Shown here: piece after piece, positions 43,188 to 52,480 of the stretch
How positions within the stretch are numbered: position 1 is the stretch's first letter
How the letters are laid out: every line of letters begins with the position of its first letter
NCBI RefSeq assembly: GCF_016722765.1
Contig: NZ_JAEQND010000002.1
Coordinates: forward strand, 248,001 to 312,000
Source: Ramlibacter alkalitolerans
Lineage (GTDB): Bacteria > Pseudomonadota > Gammaproteobacteria > Burkholderiales > Burkholderiaceae_C
Direction: 5' to 3'
DNA: 64,000 nt
Made by a program: the position numbers and the translations under genes
The notes under the pieces: model-generated
The model's input: the letters and a program-made list of their open reading frames with translations, nothing else
What the model was told of the DNA's origin: nothing
The model's database searches: none

Positions 43188-44095
43188 GCGGACGCGAGGT
43201 GCAAGATGTGTTCCACCTGGAGTGCCATCGAATCGGGCACCGGCTTGCGCCCCGCCAGCACGGTGCGGATGTAGGCGGCGGTCGTTTCCGGGTCCACTTC
43301 CTTCGGCAGTTCGGGCAGCTCGGTCAGCGTGCCCTTGCGGCCTTCCTGCAGCGTCACCCGCTGTCCCTGGAGGAAGCCGTCCATCTGCGGCAGCCGGCGC
43401 GCATCGGCGACGACTTCGCCTTCGGTGCCGCGCAGCAGCAGCGCGGTTGCGTGGGTGAGCTCGAAGACCGCAGCCATGGACACCGCGTATTCGGGATGGG
43501 TGTAGCTGCTGACGATCACAGCCGGCCCCACGCACGGGTTCATCAGCTTCACCAGGCTGTGGGCGCTGTTGCGCAGGCCGATCGCCCGGCGCGCATCGAG
43601 CAGCCGCTTGAGGCCCGGGTGCAGCACCTCGGTCGGCACGAAGGCGACCTGCCCGTCGCCGATCACCGGCGCGGCGTCGCTGGCCTGCAGGTCCATCGCG
43701 TGCAGCACCTCGCGCACGAAGACGCGGCTCGATTCCGTGGCCGCCCCGTGGATCAGGACCGGCAACCCGCGCTGCGCGACCAGGCCCGCCAGCAGCGGCG
43801 TCAGCACCGGCAGGCGGCGCGCCCCGTTGTAGCTGGGCAGGACCACCACCGGCTTGCCGCCGGCCGACCGGGCGCGCTGCAGCCGCGCGTGGATGGCATC
43901 GAGGAAGCCGCACATCTCCTGCGGCGTCTCGCCCTTGACGCGCATCGCGATGCAGAAGGCGCCGATCTCGAGGTCGGTCACGGCGCCGTCGAGGATCTGG
44001 CCGAACAGGTCGGCCGCCTGCTCGCGCCCGAGCGGACGCGCGCCCTGCTTGCCGCGGCCGATTTCCTTGAGGTACTGCGAGATGCCCACGCGCAA
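43184..44095 (-). CDS. ybiB: YbiB, TrpD2-like DNA-binding protein
   Basis: The 303-residue protein resembles anthranilate phosphoribosyltransferase in fold (DLFGQILDGAVTDLEIGAFC, MRVKGETPQEMCGFL, VVLPSYNGARR) but is of the YbiB/TrpD2 type, which binds nucleic acid instead of anthranilate. The annotated frame starts at TTG 44095. GTG 44089 fits the conserved start (GISQYLKEIGRGK) about as well. It overlaps cobA (ATGA), so the two are coupled. Confidence 0.85.
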   Translation of the reverse strand: MRVGISQYLKEIGRGKQGARPLGREQAADLFGQILDGAVTDLEIGAFCIAMRVKGETPQEMCGFLDAIHARLQRARSAGGKPVVVLPSYNGARRLPVLTPLLAGLVAQRGLPVLIHGAATESSRVFVREVLHAMDLQASDAAPVIGDGQVAFVPTEVLHPGLKRLLDARRAIGLRNSAHSLVKLMNPCVGPAVIVSSYTHPEYAVSMAAVFELTHATALLLRGTEGEVVADARRLPQMDGFLQGQRVTLQEGRKGTLTELPELPKEVDPETTAAYIRTVLAGRKPVPDSMALQVEHILHLASA

Positions 44096-44147
44096 TTGTC
44101 ACAGAGCGCTGATGACCGGCAGCTATATGCCGACTTTCAGCGAAAGT

Positions 44148-44170
44148 CGTCCCCGCGCAGGCGGGGATCC
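44148..44170. repeat. Palindromic GTCCCCGCGCAGGCGGGG element
   Basis: A single hairpin element with GTCCCCGC and GCGGGGAT arms lies in the 155-base gap between ybiB and the tctC gene, which run divergently. It is a variant of the GTCATTCCCGC family found elsewhere in the window. Confidence 0.7.
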
Positions 44171-44250
44171 ATGCCGTGGTGCCGGGGGGTCAACCCTGAT
44201 GCCCGGCGCTACCCCGGCTGGCACACTGCCGCGGCAAAGGGAGCCTCCGG

Positions 44251-45213
44251 ATGATGCTGCACCTGCTTCGAGCCGCCGCACTGGCGCTGCTGGCCGCGTG
44301 CCTGGCGCCGGTGGCGGCGGCGCAGGCGGCCTATCCGCAAAAGCGCGTCACGCTCGTCACGCATTCCAGCCCCGGGGGCGGCAGCGACGTGTTCGTGCGC
44401 GAACTGGCGCGTCACCTCGGTCCGGTGCTGGGCGTGAACTTCGCCGTCGAGAACGTGACGGGCGGCAGCGGCGCCAAGGCCATGGCGATGGTGGCGCGCG
44501 GCAAGCCCGATGGCAGCGTGTTCTACGTCACCACGCCGACCTACATCCAGACCACGCTGCTGTCGAAACCCGACGTGGGCTACACCGCGCTGGAGCCGGT
44601 GGCCATCGTGTTCGAGGATCCCGAAGTGGTCTTCACGCGCGCGCAGGCGCCATTCCAGTCGCTGGCCGAGGTGATCGAGCACGCGCGGCGCAACCCCGGC
44701 AAGGCGCGCTGGGGCGCGGCCAATCCGACCTCGCTGGAGCGCATCGCGCTGGAACGCATGGCGCGCAAGATGAACGTCAAGGTGCCGGTGGTGCCGCACG
44801 AGGGTGGCGGCGACCTGATGATCAACGTGCTGAACGGCACGCTCGACATCGGCGTGGGCGAAGTCGAGGAACTCAAGGGCCAGTTGCAGGCCGGCAAGCT
44901 GCGCATCCTGGGCGTGCTCTCCGACAAGCGCATGCCGCTGCTGCCGCAGGTGCCCACCGCGCGCGAGCAGGGGGTGGACGTGGTGGTGCGCAAGTTCCGC
45001 GGTCTGGCGGCGCCCAAGGGCGTGGCGCCGCAGGCCGTGCAGGCGCTCGAAGCGGGGCTGCGCAAGGTGCTCGCGACCCCCGACTATCGCAAGAGCTATA
45101 CCGAGAGCAACCTGGTGCCCTTGCTGCTGGGGCACGAGGAAGCGCTGCGCTTCACGAACGAAGCGGCCGCCGAGATCGGCCAGACCTTCCGCGAACTCGG
45201 GATCACGAAATGA
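44251..45213 (+). CDS. tctC: Tripartite tricarboxylate transporter binding protein (Bug/TctC)
   Basis: The 320-residue protein has a signal peptide (about 1-26, ending AQA) and the Bug fold. Diagnostic segments are YPQKRVTLVTHSSPGGGSDV, ENVTGGSGAKAMAMVARGKP and DGSVFYVTTPTYI. It captures a carboxylate in the periplasm for the TctA/TctB permease encoded next. Bug ligands range over di- and tricarboxylates and aromatic acids. GGGAG precedes the first ATG; a second ATG follows immediately. First gene of a five-gene operon. Confidence 0.93.
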   Translation: MMLHLLRAAALALLAACLAPVAAAQAAYPQKRVTLVTHSSPGGGSDVFVRELARHLGPVLGVNFAVENVTGGSGAKAMAMVARGKPDGSVFYVTTPTYIQTTLLSKPDVGYTALEPVAIVFEDPEVVFTRAQAPFQSLAEVIEHARRNPGKARWGAANPTSLERIALERMARKMNVKVPVVPHEGGGDLMINVLNGTLDIGVGEVEELKGQLQAGKLRILGVLSDKRMPLLPQVPTAREQGVDVVVRKFRGLAAPKGVAPQAVQALEAGLRKVLATPDYRKSYTESNLVPLLLGHEEALRFTNEAAAEIGQTFRELGITK

Positions 45214-45680
45214 AGCTGCAGCGCGGCGAGCTCGCGCTGGGCCTCGGCGCCGTGGTGCTGGCCGCCGGCTACCTGCGGCTGGCGGATGGCATCGGGGAGA
45301 GCCTGCTGTCCGACACGGTCGGGGCGGCGGGCCTGCCGCGCGCCGTCGGCTGGGCGCTGGCGGCGGTCGGCTTGCTGCTTTGCGTGCGCAGCGTGGTGCG
45401 CGCGGCGCCGCAGGGCGAGGCGGCCGGCGCTGGCTGGCGCCCGCACCTGCGCGCCCTCGGACTGCTCGCGATCCTGTTCGGCTACGTGCTGCTGGCGCCG
45501 TGGCTCGGGTATGCAGCGGCGACGGGCCTGCTGCTGGCAGCAGGAGCCGCCTACGCCGGCGTGCGCAGCGCCCGCGAACTGGTGCTCGTGCCGGTGATCG
45601 CGGCCTTCGTGTTCTGGCTGCTGTTCGTGCACGCCTTCGGCATCCCGATGCCGGGCAGCCTGCTGCTCGGAGGCCCCTGA
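45210..45680 (+). CDS. tctB: Tripartite tricarboxylate transporter small permease TctB
   Basis: The 156-residue protein has four predicted membrane helices, including about 42-62, 80-102 and 120-146. It is the small partner of TctA. The ATG overlaps the tctC stop by four bases and the stop is followed one base later by tctA, so all three are translated together. Confidence 0.88.
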   Translation: MKLQRGELALGLGAVVLAAGYLRLADGIGESLLSDTVGAAGLPRAVGWALAAVGLLLCVRSVVRAAPQGEAAGAGWRPHLRALGLLAILFGYVLLAPWLGYAAATGLLLAAGAAYAGVRSARELVLVPVIAAFVFWLLFVHAFGIPMPGSLLLGGP

Positions 45681-45681
45681 C

Positions 45682-47187
45682 ATGGAGGCCCTGCTGCACG
45701 CCCTCTCGGCGCTCACCGGCAGCTGGGCGATCCCTGCTGCCTTCCTGGGCGTGCTGTGGGGCATCCTCGGCGGCGCGCTGCCGGGCATCTCGCCCTCCAT
45801 CGCGATGGCCATCCTGCTGCCCATGACCTACGGCATGCAGCCGGTCACGGCCATGGTGCTGCTGGCCAGCGTCTACGTCGGCGCGGAATACGGCGGCTCG
45901 ATCCCCGCCATCCTGATCCGCACGCCCGGCACCAATTCGGCCGCCGCGACCACGGTGGACGGCTACGAGATGGCGCGCCAGGGCCGGGCCGGCGAAGCGC
46001 TGGGCATCTCGCTGATCGCGGGGTTCGTGGGCGGATTGTTCGGGCTGGTCGTGCTGGTCACCGCGACCCGGCCGCTGGCCAATGTGGCGCTGTCGTTCAC
46101 GCCGATGGCCTATTTCGCGCTGGGCATCCTCGGCATCTCGGTGATCGCCAGCCTGTCCGGCGGCTCCTTGCTCAAGGGCCTGCTGGCTGCGTTGCTCGGG
46201 CTGATGCTGGCGATGGTGGGATCGGACCCCGTGTCCGGCGTGTCGCGCTTCACCTTCGACCAGCCGGAACTGCTCGGGGGCATCAAGCCGCTGCTGGTGA
46301 TGGTGGGCCTGTTCGCCGTCTCCGAGATGCTGGTGCAGGTGAGCGAACCGGCATGGGCCCGCGCCGACGCGGGAGACACGCGCCTGAAGCTGCCGGACTG
46401 GGCCATGGCCCGGCGGCTCGCGCGGCCGACGGCGATCGGCTGCGCGATCGGCACCTTCGAGGGCGTGACGCCCGGCGCCGGCGGCACGGTCGCCGCCTTC
46501 ATGTCGTACTCCGAGGCCCGGCGCTGGTCGAAGCACCCGGAGGAATTCGGCCAGGGCTCGCCGGAGGGCGTCGCGGCGCCGGAATCGGCCAACAACGTCG
46601 TGACGGCGACGGCCCTGGTGCCGCTCCTGAGCCTCGGCATTCCCGGCTCCAATTCCGCCGCGATCCTGCTCGGGGGCTTCCTGGTGCACGGCCTGCAGCC
46701 CGGGCCGATGCTGTTCGAGAAGGCGCCCGAGGTCGTCTACGGCCTGTACGCCGGGCTTCTGATCGCCAATATCGCCATGCTGCTGATCGGCCTGGTCATC
46801 CTCACCCCCTGCATCTGGCTGGTGAACCGGCCCAAGCCGTGGCTGATCGCCTTCATCCTGGCGCTGGTCGTCTCGGGCGTGTACTCGGTGCACCAGAGCC
46901 TGTTCGAAGTCGGCCTCGTGCTGGCCATCGGCGCGCTCGGCTACGTGCTGCGCCTGTGCCGCGTGCCCCTGCTGCCGATGGTGCTGGGCGTGGTGCTCGG
47001 GTTCATGATCGAGTCCAACTACCGGCGCAGCCTGCTGCTGTCCGGCGGCGACCACGCGATCTTCTTCACCGACCGGGTGTCGCTGGCGCTGCTCGTCGCC
47101 GCCGCGGCGCTGGCCCTCTATTCGACCTGGCAGGAAATCCGCGGACCGCGCCGCCGGCGCACCGCCCTCGAGGAGCAGACGACGTGA
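45682..47187 (+). CDS. tctA: Tripartite tricarboxylate transporter large permease TctA
   Basis: The 501-residue protein has about 12 membrane helices. The TctA motifs are present: GALPGISPSIAMAILLPMTY near 33-52, YGGSIPAILIRTPGTNSAAA near 72-91 and a second such segment (SLGIPGSNSAAILLGGF). It drives sodium- or proton-coupled uptake of the ligand bound by the Bug protein. Its stop overlaps the GTG start of the prpD gene. Confidence 0.95.
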   Translation: MEALLHALSALTGSWAIPAAFLGVLWGILGGALPGISPSIAMAILLPMTYGMQPVTAMVLLASVYVGAEYGGSIPAILIRTPGTNSAAATTVDGYEMARQGRAGEALGISLIAGFVGGLFGLVVLVTATRPLANVALSFTPMAYFALGILGISVIASLSGGSLLKGLLAALLGLMLAMVGSDPVSGVSRFTFDQPELLGGIKPLLVMVGLFAVSEMLVQVSEPAWARADAGDTRLKLPDWAMARRLARPTAIGCAIGTFEGVTPGAGGTVAAFMSYSEARRWSKHPEEFGQGSPEGVAAPESANNVVTATALVPLLSLGIPGSNSAAILLGGFLVHGLQPGPMLFEKAPEVVYGLYAGLLIANIAMLLIGLVILTPCIWLVNRPKPWLIAFILALVVSGVYSVHQSLFEVGLVLAIGALGYVLRLCRVPLLPMVLGVVLGFMIESNYRRSLLLSGGDHAIFFTDRVSLALLVAAAALALYSTWQEIRGPRRRRTALEEQTT

Positions 47188-48560
47188 GCGCAACCCCTCC
47201 CGACAAGACGGTGGCAGAACGGCTGGCGCAGGGCATCGCGGCGCTTCCCGCCGGGGCGCCCGGCGCGATGCGGGCGGTCTGCCGCTCGCTGCTGATGGAC
47301 GTGGGCGGGATCTGCATCGCGGCGCGCCATACCGACTTCGTGCGCGCCACCCTGAGCGCGAGCGACGATCCCGGCGAGTGCACGGTCATCGGCCATGCGC
47401 AGCCGCGCAACGTCGCGATGGCGGCCCTGTGCAACGGCACGGCGGCCCACGGCGAGGATTACGACGACACCTACGAAGGCGGGCCGGCGCATGCGGGCGC
47501 GGTGGTCGTGCCGGCCCTGCTGGCCACGGCCGAACGGCACGGACTGGGCGGCGCCGAGCTCGGGCGCGGCCTGGCGGTCGGCGCCGAGGTGATCTGCCGC
47601 ATGTGCCTGGTGGCGCCCAAGCTGGTGCACAAGGCCGGCTTCCATCCCACGGCGGTGTTCGGCGCGGTCGGCGCGGCGGCCGGCGTGGGCGCGGCCCTGC
47701 AGCTGGACGCGAAGCAGCTGGTGGACGCGATGGGCATCGCCGGCAGCATGGCCTCCGGGATCATCGAATACCTGGCCGAGGGCGCCTGGACCAAGCGCAT
47801 GCACCCGGGCTGGGCGGCGCAGGCCGGCTACCGGGCGGCGCGCATGGCGCAGGCGGGCTTCACCGGGCCGCGCACGCTGTTCGAAGGCGAGCACGGCTTC
47901 TACTGGGCGTTCGCGCGCACGCACGAAGGCCGCTTCGGCGACATGCTGGAGGGCTTCGGCGCGCGCTGGCTGGCCGCCGACATCGCGTTCAAGCCTTACG
48001 CCTGCGGCACCATGGCGCATCCCTACATCGACTGCGCGCGCCGGCTGGTCGCCCAGGGACTGGACGTGTCGCAGGTGGAAAGCATCGAATGCGAGACGGC
48101 CGAGGGCATCGTGCACCGGCTGTGGGAGCCGCTGGCGAACAAGCAGGATCCGCCCAATGGCTACGCCGCCAAGTTCAGCATCCCGTACGCGATCGCCGTG
48201 GGCCTGCTGCGCGACGACGCCGGCCTCGCCGACTACGAGGAGGCGGTGGTGCACGATCCCAGGGTCCGCGCGCTGGCGGCCAAGGTGCGCTACGTGGTCG
48301 ATCCGGCCAACCCGTATCCGCGCCAGTTCACGGGCCACCTGCGCGTGACCTTGCGCAGCGGCGAGGTGCGGGAAGTGCGGCAGGGGCATTTCCGCGGCGG
48401 CGTGGAGGAGCCGCTGTCCTTCGACGACCTGGTGAAGAAGTTCCGCGCCAACTGCGCCTACGGCGGGGTGGAAGAACACCGCGCCCGCGAGCTGCTGGCC
48501 CTGCTCACCGGACTGCTGGACGCACCGCGGGTGGACCTGCGGGGGCTGCGCTGCGAATGA
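47184..48560 (+). CDS. MmgE/PrpD family dehydratase-like protein
   Basis: The 458-residue protein belongs to the MmgE/PrpD/IDS-epimerase fold: GTAAHGEDYDDTYEGGPAHA near 91-110, GFHPTAVFGAVGAAAGVG near 153-170, AYGG late. Family members include 2-methylcitrate dehydratase and cis-aconitate or imino-disuccinate enzymes. The exact substrate is unclear, but placement after a tricarboxylate transporter suggests that it acts on the imported acid. GTG start overlapping the tctA stop; its own stop overlaps the SDR start. Confidence 0.88.
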   Translation: MSATPPDKTVAERLAQGIAALPAGAPGAMRAVCRSLLMDVGGICIAARHTDFVRATLSASDDPGECTVIGHAQPRNVAMAALCNGTAAHGEDYDDTYEGGPAHAGAVVVPALLATAERHGLGGAELGRGLAVGAEVICRMCLVAPKLVHKAGFHPTAVFGAVGAAAGVGAALQLDAKQLVDAMGIAGSMASGIIEYLAEGAWTKRMHPGWAAQAGYRAARMAQAGFTGPRTLFEGEHGFYWAFARTHEGRFGDMLEGFGARWLAADIAFKPYACGTMAHPYIDCARRLVAQGLDVSQVESIECETAEGIVHRLWEPLANKQDPPNGYAAKFSIPYAIAVGLLRDDAGLADYEEAVVHDPRVRALAAKVRYVVDPANPYPRQFTGHLRVTLRSGEVREVRQGHFRGGVEEPLSFDDLVKKFRANCAYGGVEEHRARELLALLTGLLDAPRVDLRGLRCE

Positions 48561-49291
48561 TCTCCCGCGTCGCCCTGGTCACCGGCGGCGGCCGCAACAT
48601 CGGCCGGGCGATCGCGCTCGCCCTGGCGCGCGAGAGCGCCGCGGTGATCGTGAACGTGCGCTCGAACGAGGAGCAGGGGCGCTCGGTGGTGCGCGAGATC
48701 GAGGCGGCGGGCGGGCAGGGCGTCGTGATGCGCGCCGACGTCGCCGACCGCGATGCGGTCGACGCCATGGTGGCGCGCGTGAAGCAGCGCTATGGGCGCC
48801 TCGACGTGCTGGTCAACAACGCCGCCGTGCGCGAGGAGTCGGCCTTCGACCAGATGGAGTTCGACGCCTGGCGCAAGGCGCTGGCGGTGTGCCTGGATGG
48901 CGCCTTCCATTGCACCCAGGCGGCGCTGCCGCTGCTGAAGGCCAGCGGCCAGGCCAGCATCGTCAACATCGGCGGCCTGACGGCACACACCGGCGCGAGC
49001 AGGCGGGTGCACGTGGTCACCGCCAAGGCCGGCCTGGTCGGCATGACGCGCGCGCTGGCCACCGAGCTGTCGCCGCAGGGCATCACGGTGAATTGCGTCG
49101 CGCCCGGCCTGATCGACACCAGCCGTCCCGGCGGCAAGCCGCACCACCACGCCTCGCGGCGCACGCTGGTCGGCCGCGCCGGGCTGCCGGAGGAAGTGGC
49201 GCAGGCGGTGTGCTGGCTGGCGGGTCCGCACGGACGCTATGTCACGGGGCAGGTGATCCACGTGAATGGTGGGGCGTATCTCGGGGGGTGA
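48557..49291 (+). CDS. Short-chain dehydrogenase/reductase fold protein lacking the usual catalytic residues
   Basis: The 244-residue protein has the SDR cofactor motif TGGGRNIG (9-16) and NNAA (87-90). At the catalytic positions Asn is Cys112, Ser is Gly140 and Tyr is Val153; only Lys157 is kept (segment HVVTAKAGLVG). A His152 next to the lost Tyr is notable. Such SDR subfamilies occur next to Bug/TTT genes. It may use another mechanism or act in binding. Last gene of the tctC operon; a hairpin repeat follows directly. Confidence 0.85.
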   Translation: MISRVALVTGGGRNIGRAIALALARESAAVIVNVRSNEEQGRSVVREIEAAGGQGVVMRADVADRDAVDAMVARVKQRYGRLDVLVNNAAVREESAFDQMEFDAWRKALAVCLDGAFHCTQAALPLLKASGQASIVNIGGLTAHTGASRRVHVVTAKAGLVGMTRALATELSPQGITVNCVAPGLIDTSRPGGKPHHHASRRTLVGRAGLPEEVAQAVCWLAGPHGRYVTGQVIHVNGGAYLGG

Positions 49292-49292
49292 T

Positions 49293-49403
49293 CGCTGGGG
49301 TTCCGGCGCTGCGCGCGTCACCGCCAGCCTACGGCGCCGAAACCCTTGGTCGAAGGGGCTGGCCCCAGTAGGCTGGCGGTGGAGCGCCAGCGAAACCCCA
49401 GCG
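49293..49403. repeat. GTAGGCTGGCGG hairpin family, copy 1
   Basis: The arms 49293-49332 and 49368-49403 are inverted copies (CGCTGGGGTT... and ...AACCCCAGCG, with the core CCGCCAGCCTAC / GTAGGCTGGCGG). The element fills the whole gap between the converging SDR and nirD genes, so it probably serves as a two-way terminator. Confidence 0.85.
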
Positions 49404-49405
49404 CT

Positions 49406-49756
49406 TCACCCCGCATCGAGCCCCAGCGTGGCCAGTTCCACCGGATCGAGCATCACCTGTCCATCCTGCACCCGGCACGCGAAGCGCTGCGCGCAGCCCG
49501 CGTCCGGTGCCTTCGCCTTGCCGTCGTCCAGCCCGATCGTCCAGTTGTGCAACGGGCAGGCCACGCTGGTGCCGAACACGATGCCCTGCGACAGCGGGCC
49601 GCCCTTGTGCGGGCAGCGATCGAGCAGGGCGAACACCTGGTCCTCGCCGTTGCGGAACACGGCCACGTCGATGCCGCGCGCGCGGGCCACGCGCCGCGCG
49701 CCCAGCACCGGGATGTCGTCGACGCGGCAGATCACCGTCCAGTCCTTGCCTTTCAT
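49406..49756 (-). CDS. nirD: Nitrite reductase small subunit
   Basis: The 116-residue Rieske-type subunit has the cluster ligands CPHKGG (Cys-x-His) and CPLHNW (Cys-x-x-His). It assists NirB in reducing nitrite to ammonium with NADH. The ATG overlaps the nirB stop by four bases. Confidence 0.95.
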   Translation of the reverse strand: MKGKDWTVICRVDDIPVLGARRVARARGIDVAVFRNGEDQVFALLDRCPHKGGPLSQGIVFGTSVACPLHNWTIGLDDGKAKAPDAGCAQRFACRVQDGQVMLDPVELATLGLDAG

Positions 49757-52206
49757 GCCGTCTGTCCTTCCTCTTCGGTCTGCAGCCTGGTGAACTGGCG
49801 GATGTCGACCGCCGCCTTGTCCTGTTCGAACCAGGGGTCGGGCTCGCCGTCGAGGGCGAACTGCAGCCGCTCCCACAGCGCCTTGCGGCCTTCGGGGTCG
49901 TCCAGGATCTTCTTCCTCACGTACTCCAGGCCCACGCGCTGGAGGTAGTGCACGGTGCGTTCGAGGTACCAGCCTTCCTCGCGATAGAGCTGCAGGAAGG
50001 CGCCGCTGTATTCCAGCACTTCCGCGCCGGTCTTCACCTTGCAGAAGAACTGGCCGGCTTCCGTCTTGATGCCGCCGTTGCCGCCGATGGTGATCTCCCA
50101 GCCGGAATCGACGCCGATCACGCCGACGTCCTTGATGCCCGATTCGGCGCAGTTGCGGGGGCAGCCCGAGACGGCCAGCTTCACCTTGTGCGGCGCGTAC
50201 ATGCGCCAGAGCGCCCGCTCCAGGTCCTTGCCCATCTGCGTCGAGTCCTGGGTGCCGAAGCGGCACCACTCGCTGCCGACGCAGGTCTTGACGGTGCGCA
50301 GCGCCTTCGCATACGCGTGGCCGGAGGGCATGCCGAGGTCCTGCCAGACCTTGCGCAGGTCCTCCTTCTTCACCCCCAGCAGGTCGATGCGCTGGCCCCC
50401 CGTGACCTTCACCGTCGGGATCCGGTACTTGTCGACGACATCGGCGATGCGGCGCAGCTCGGAGGCGGTCGTCTCGCCGCCCCACATGCGCGGGATGACC
50501 GAATACGTGCCGTCCTTCTGGATGTTCGCGTGGCTGCGCTCGTTGATGTAGCGCGACTGCGGGTCGTCCCTGGCCTCTTTCGGCCAGGTCGAGAGCAGGT
50601 AGTAGTTCAGCGCCGGGCGGCAGGAGGCGCAGCCGTTCGGCGTGCGCCATTCCATGAACGCCATCGTGCCGGCGATCGTGAGCAGCCGGTTGTTGCGGAT
50701 CGCGTCGCGCACTTCCTGGTGGCTGTGCTCGGTGCAGCCGCACAGCGCCTTCTTCTTCGGTGCGGCGGAGTAGTCGCCGCCGGCGGTGAACATGATGATC
50801 TGTTCGACCAGGCCGGTGCAGGAGCCGCAGGAGGCGCTCGCCTTGGTGTGCCTGCGCACCTCGTCCAGCGTGAACAGGCCTTTTTCCTTGATCGACCTGC
50901 AGATGGCGCCCTTGGTCACGCCGTTGCAGCCGCACACCTCGTCGGCGTCCGCCATGGACGCGGCCTTGTTCTGGCCCTGGTGCCCGGCGTCGCCCAGGTT
51001 GGACTCGCCGAACATCAGCTTGTCGCGGATGTCGGCGATCCTGCGGCCCTCGCGCAGCAGCTTGAAGTACCAGCTGCCATCCACGGTGTCCCCGTACAGG
51101 CAGGCGCCGACCAGTTTGTCCTGGCGGATCACCAGCTTCTTGTAGACGCCGGCCGTGGGGTCGCTCATCACGATCTCCTCCGTGCCCTCGCCGCCCATGA
51201 AGTCGCCGGCGGAGAACAGGTCGATCCCGGTGACCTTCAGCTTGGTGGAGGTGAGCGAGCCGGTGTAGCGGCCGATGCCGAACTGCGCCAGGTGGTTGGC
51301 CGCCACCTTGGCCTGCTCGAACAGCGGCGCGACGAGGCCGTAGGCGATGCCGCGGTGCGCCGCGCATTCGCCCACCGAGTAGATGCGCGCGTCGGTCACG
51401 GTCTGCATCGTGTCGTGCACCACGATGCCGCGCTGGCAGTGCAGGCCGGACTGCTCGGCCAGCTCGGTATTCGGGCGGATGCCGACGGCCATCACGACAA
51501 GGTCGGCGTCCGCCTGCGAGCCGTCCTGGAACCGGATGGCTTTGACGCGTCCGTCCGGGCGGCCGACCAGTTCCCGGGTGTGGGCGCCGATCAGGAACTT
51601 CAGGCCGCGCTCTTCCAGCGATTTCTGCAGCAGCCTGCCGGCGACGTCATCGAGTTGGCGCTCCATCAGCCAGGGCATGACGTGGACCACGCTCACGTCC
51701 ATGCCGCGCTTCATCAGCCCGTTGGCCGCTTCGAGGCCCAGCAGGCCGCCGCCGATCACCACCGCCTTGCGGTACTTCTGCGCCGCTTCGATCATCGCAT
51801 TCGTGTCGGCGATGTCGCGGTAGGCGATCACGCCTTCGAGGTCCTTGCCCGGCACGGGCAGGATGAAGGGATTCGAGCCGGTGGCGAGCAGCAGCCGGTC
51901 GTAGGCCTCCTCGGTGCCGTCCGCGGCGCGCACGATGCGTCGTACCCGGTCGATCTGCACCACTTTCCTGCCGGCGTGCAGGCGGATGCGGTTCTGCGCG
52001 TACCAGTCCCAGGAGTTCAGGACGATCTCGTCCAGCGTCTGTTCGCCCGCCAAGACCGGCGACAGCAGGATGCGGTTGTAGTTCGGGTGCGGCTCGGCCC
52101 CGAACACGGCGATGTCGTACAGCTCGGGGGCGATCTTCAGCAGTTCCTCGATCGTGCGCACGCCGGCCATGCCGTTGCCGATCATCACGAGCTTCATCTT
52201 CTTCAT
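49753..52206 (-). CDS. nirB: Nitrite reductase (NADH) large subunit
   Basis: The 817-residue enzyme starts at ATG 52206 with AGGAG upstream; the longer frame back to 52362 runs through the leader and is not translated. Domains in order: FAD/NAD oxidoreductase ([16 protein letters not shown]), BFD-type [2Fe-2S] segment ([24 protein letters not shown]), ferredoxin-like half-domain and sirohaem-[4Fe-4S] domain ([10 protein letters not shown] and [10 protein letters not shown]). It makes ammonium from nitrite in nitrogen assimilation. The sigma-54 promoter and NasR-type leader fit this role. Confidence 0.97.
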   Translation of the reverse strand: MKKMKLVMIGNGMAGVRTIEELLKIAPELYDIAVFGAEPHPNYNRILLSPVLAGEQTLDEIVLNSWDWYAQNRIRLHAGRKVVQIDRVRRIVRAADGTEEAYDRLLLATGSNPFILPVPGKDLEGVIAYRDIADTNAMIEAAQKYRKAVVIGGGLLGLEAANGLMKRGMDVSVVHVMPWLMERQLDDVAGRLLQKSLEERGLKFLIGAHTRELVGRPDGRVKAIRFQDGSQADADLVVMAVGIRPNTELAEQSGLHCQRGIVVHDTMQTVTDARIYSVGECAAHRGIAYGLVAPLFEQAKVAANHLAQFGIGRYTGSLTSTKLKVTGIDLFSAGDFMGGEGTEEIVMSDPTAGVYKKLVIRQDKLVGACLYGDTVDGSWYFKLLREGRRIADIRDKLMFGESNLGDAGHQGQNKAASMADADEVCGCNGVTKGAICRSIKEKGLFTLDEVRRHTKASASCGSCTGLVEQIIMFTAGGDYSAAPKKKALCGCTEHSHQEVRDAIRNNRLLTIAGTMAFMEWRTPNGCASCRPALNYYLLSTWPKEARDDPQSRYINERSHANIQKDGTYSVIPRMWGGETTASELRRIADVVDKYRIPTVKVTGGQRIDLLGVKKEDLRKVWQDLGMPSGHAYAKALRTVKTCVGSEWCRFGTQDSTQMGKDLERALWRMYAPHKVKLAVSGCPRNCAESGIKDVGVIGVDSGWEITIGGNGGIKTEAGQFFCKVKTGAEVLEYSGAFLQLYREEGWYLERTVHYLQRVGLEYVRKKILDDPEGRKALWERLQFALDGEPDPWFEQDKAAVDIRQFTRLQTEEEGQTA

Positions 52207-52246
52207 GCGTGGTGACTCCTGGGATCTGTGTTCCGGGTTCAGGTCA

Positions 52247-52290
52247 GCACACCACGTTGTGCGCACGGCGCGGGTGCAGCGTTGCACCCG
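52247..52290 (-). promoter_or_regulatory. Dual-hairpin ANTAR (NasR) target in the nirB leader
   Basis: On the minus strand hairpin 1 (52290-52271) has stem CGGGTGC/GCACCCG and hexaloop AACGCT. After a 6-base linker, hairpin 2 (52264-52247) has stem GCGCAC/GTGTGC (one G-U pair) and hexaloop AACGTG. Both loops have A at position 1 and G at position 4, the signature of RNAs bound by ANTAR proteins. A NasR-type protein is encoded just upstream. I see no intrinsic terminator before nirB, so the outcome of binding is uncertain. Confidence 0.75.
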
Positions 52291-52303
52291 ATGCGGAGTG
52301 GAT

Positions 52304-52319
52304 TGCAGGGAGCGTGCCA
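52304..52319 (-). promoter_or_regulatory. Sigma-54 promoter of nirBD
   Basis: The minus-strand sequence TGGCACGCTCCCTGCA matches the sigma-54 -24/-12 consensus TGGCACGNNNNTTGCA at all but one informative position, with correct GG-GC spacing. Predicted transcription begins near 52293, so the transcript starts just before the two NasR-type hairpins. Confidence 0.8.
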
Positions 52320-52377
52320 GGCCAGGACAGGCCGCCGTGGCGTGGAATGGTGCGGCGTGCACGCAAAGCGTGCACCG

Positions 52378-52462
52378 TAGGCTGGCGGTGACGCGCGAAC
52401 GCGCCGGAACCCCAGCGCTTCGCGCATCGCTGGGGTTGCGCTGCGCTCCACCGCCAGCCTAC
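52378..52462. repeat. GTAGGCTGGCGG hairpin family, copy 2
   Basis: Arms 52378-52417 and 52428-52462 are inverted (GTAGGCTGGCGGTG... and ...CCGCCAGCCTAC) with a 10-base spacer. It lies between the nasR stop and the nirB promoter and may end the nasR transcript. A smaller perfect hairpin GTGCACGC-AAA-GCGTGCAC is at 52357-52375. Confidence 0.85.
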
Positions 52463-52480
52463 CCGGCGCGTGTGCAGCGC

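Noticed and set aside
52207-52246. Intrinsic terminator between the ANTAR hairpins and nirB
   Set aside because: I looked for a hairpin with a U-tract and found none; only a weak four-base pairing is possible.
52207-52362. N-terminal extension of nirB to 52362
   Set aside because: It would translate through the sigma-54 promoter and leader hairpins; the ATG at 52206 has a good ribosome binding site and the conserved start.
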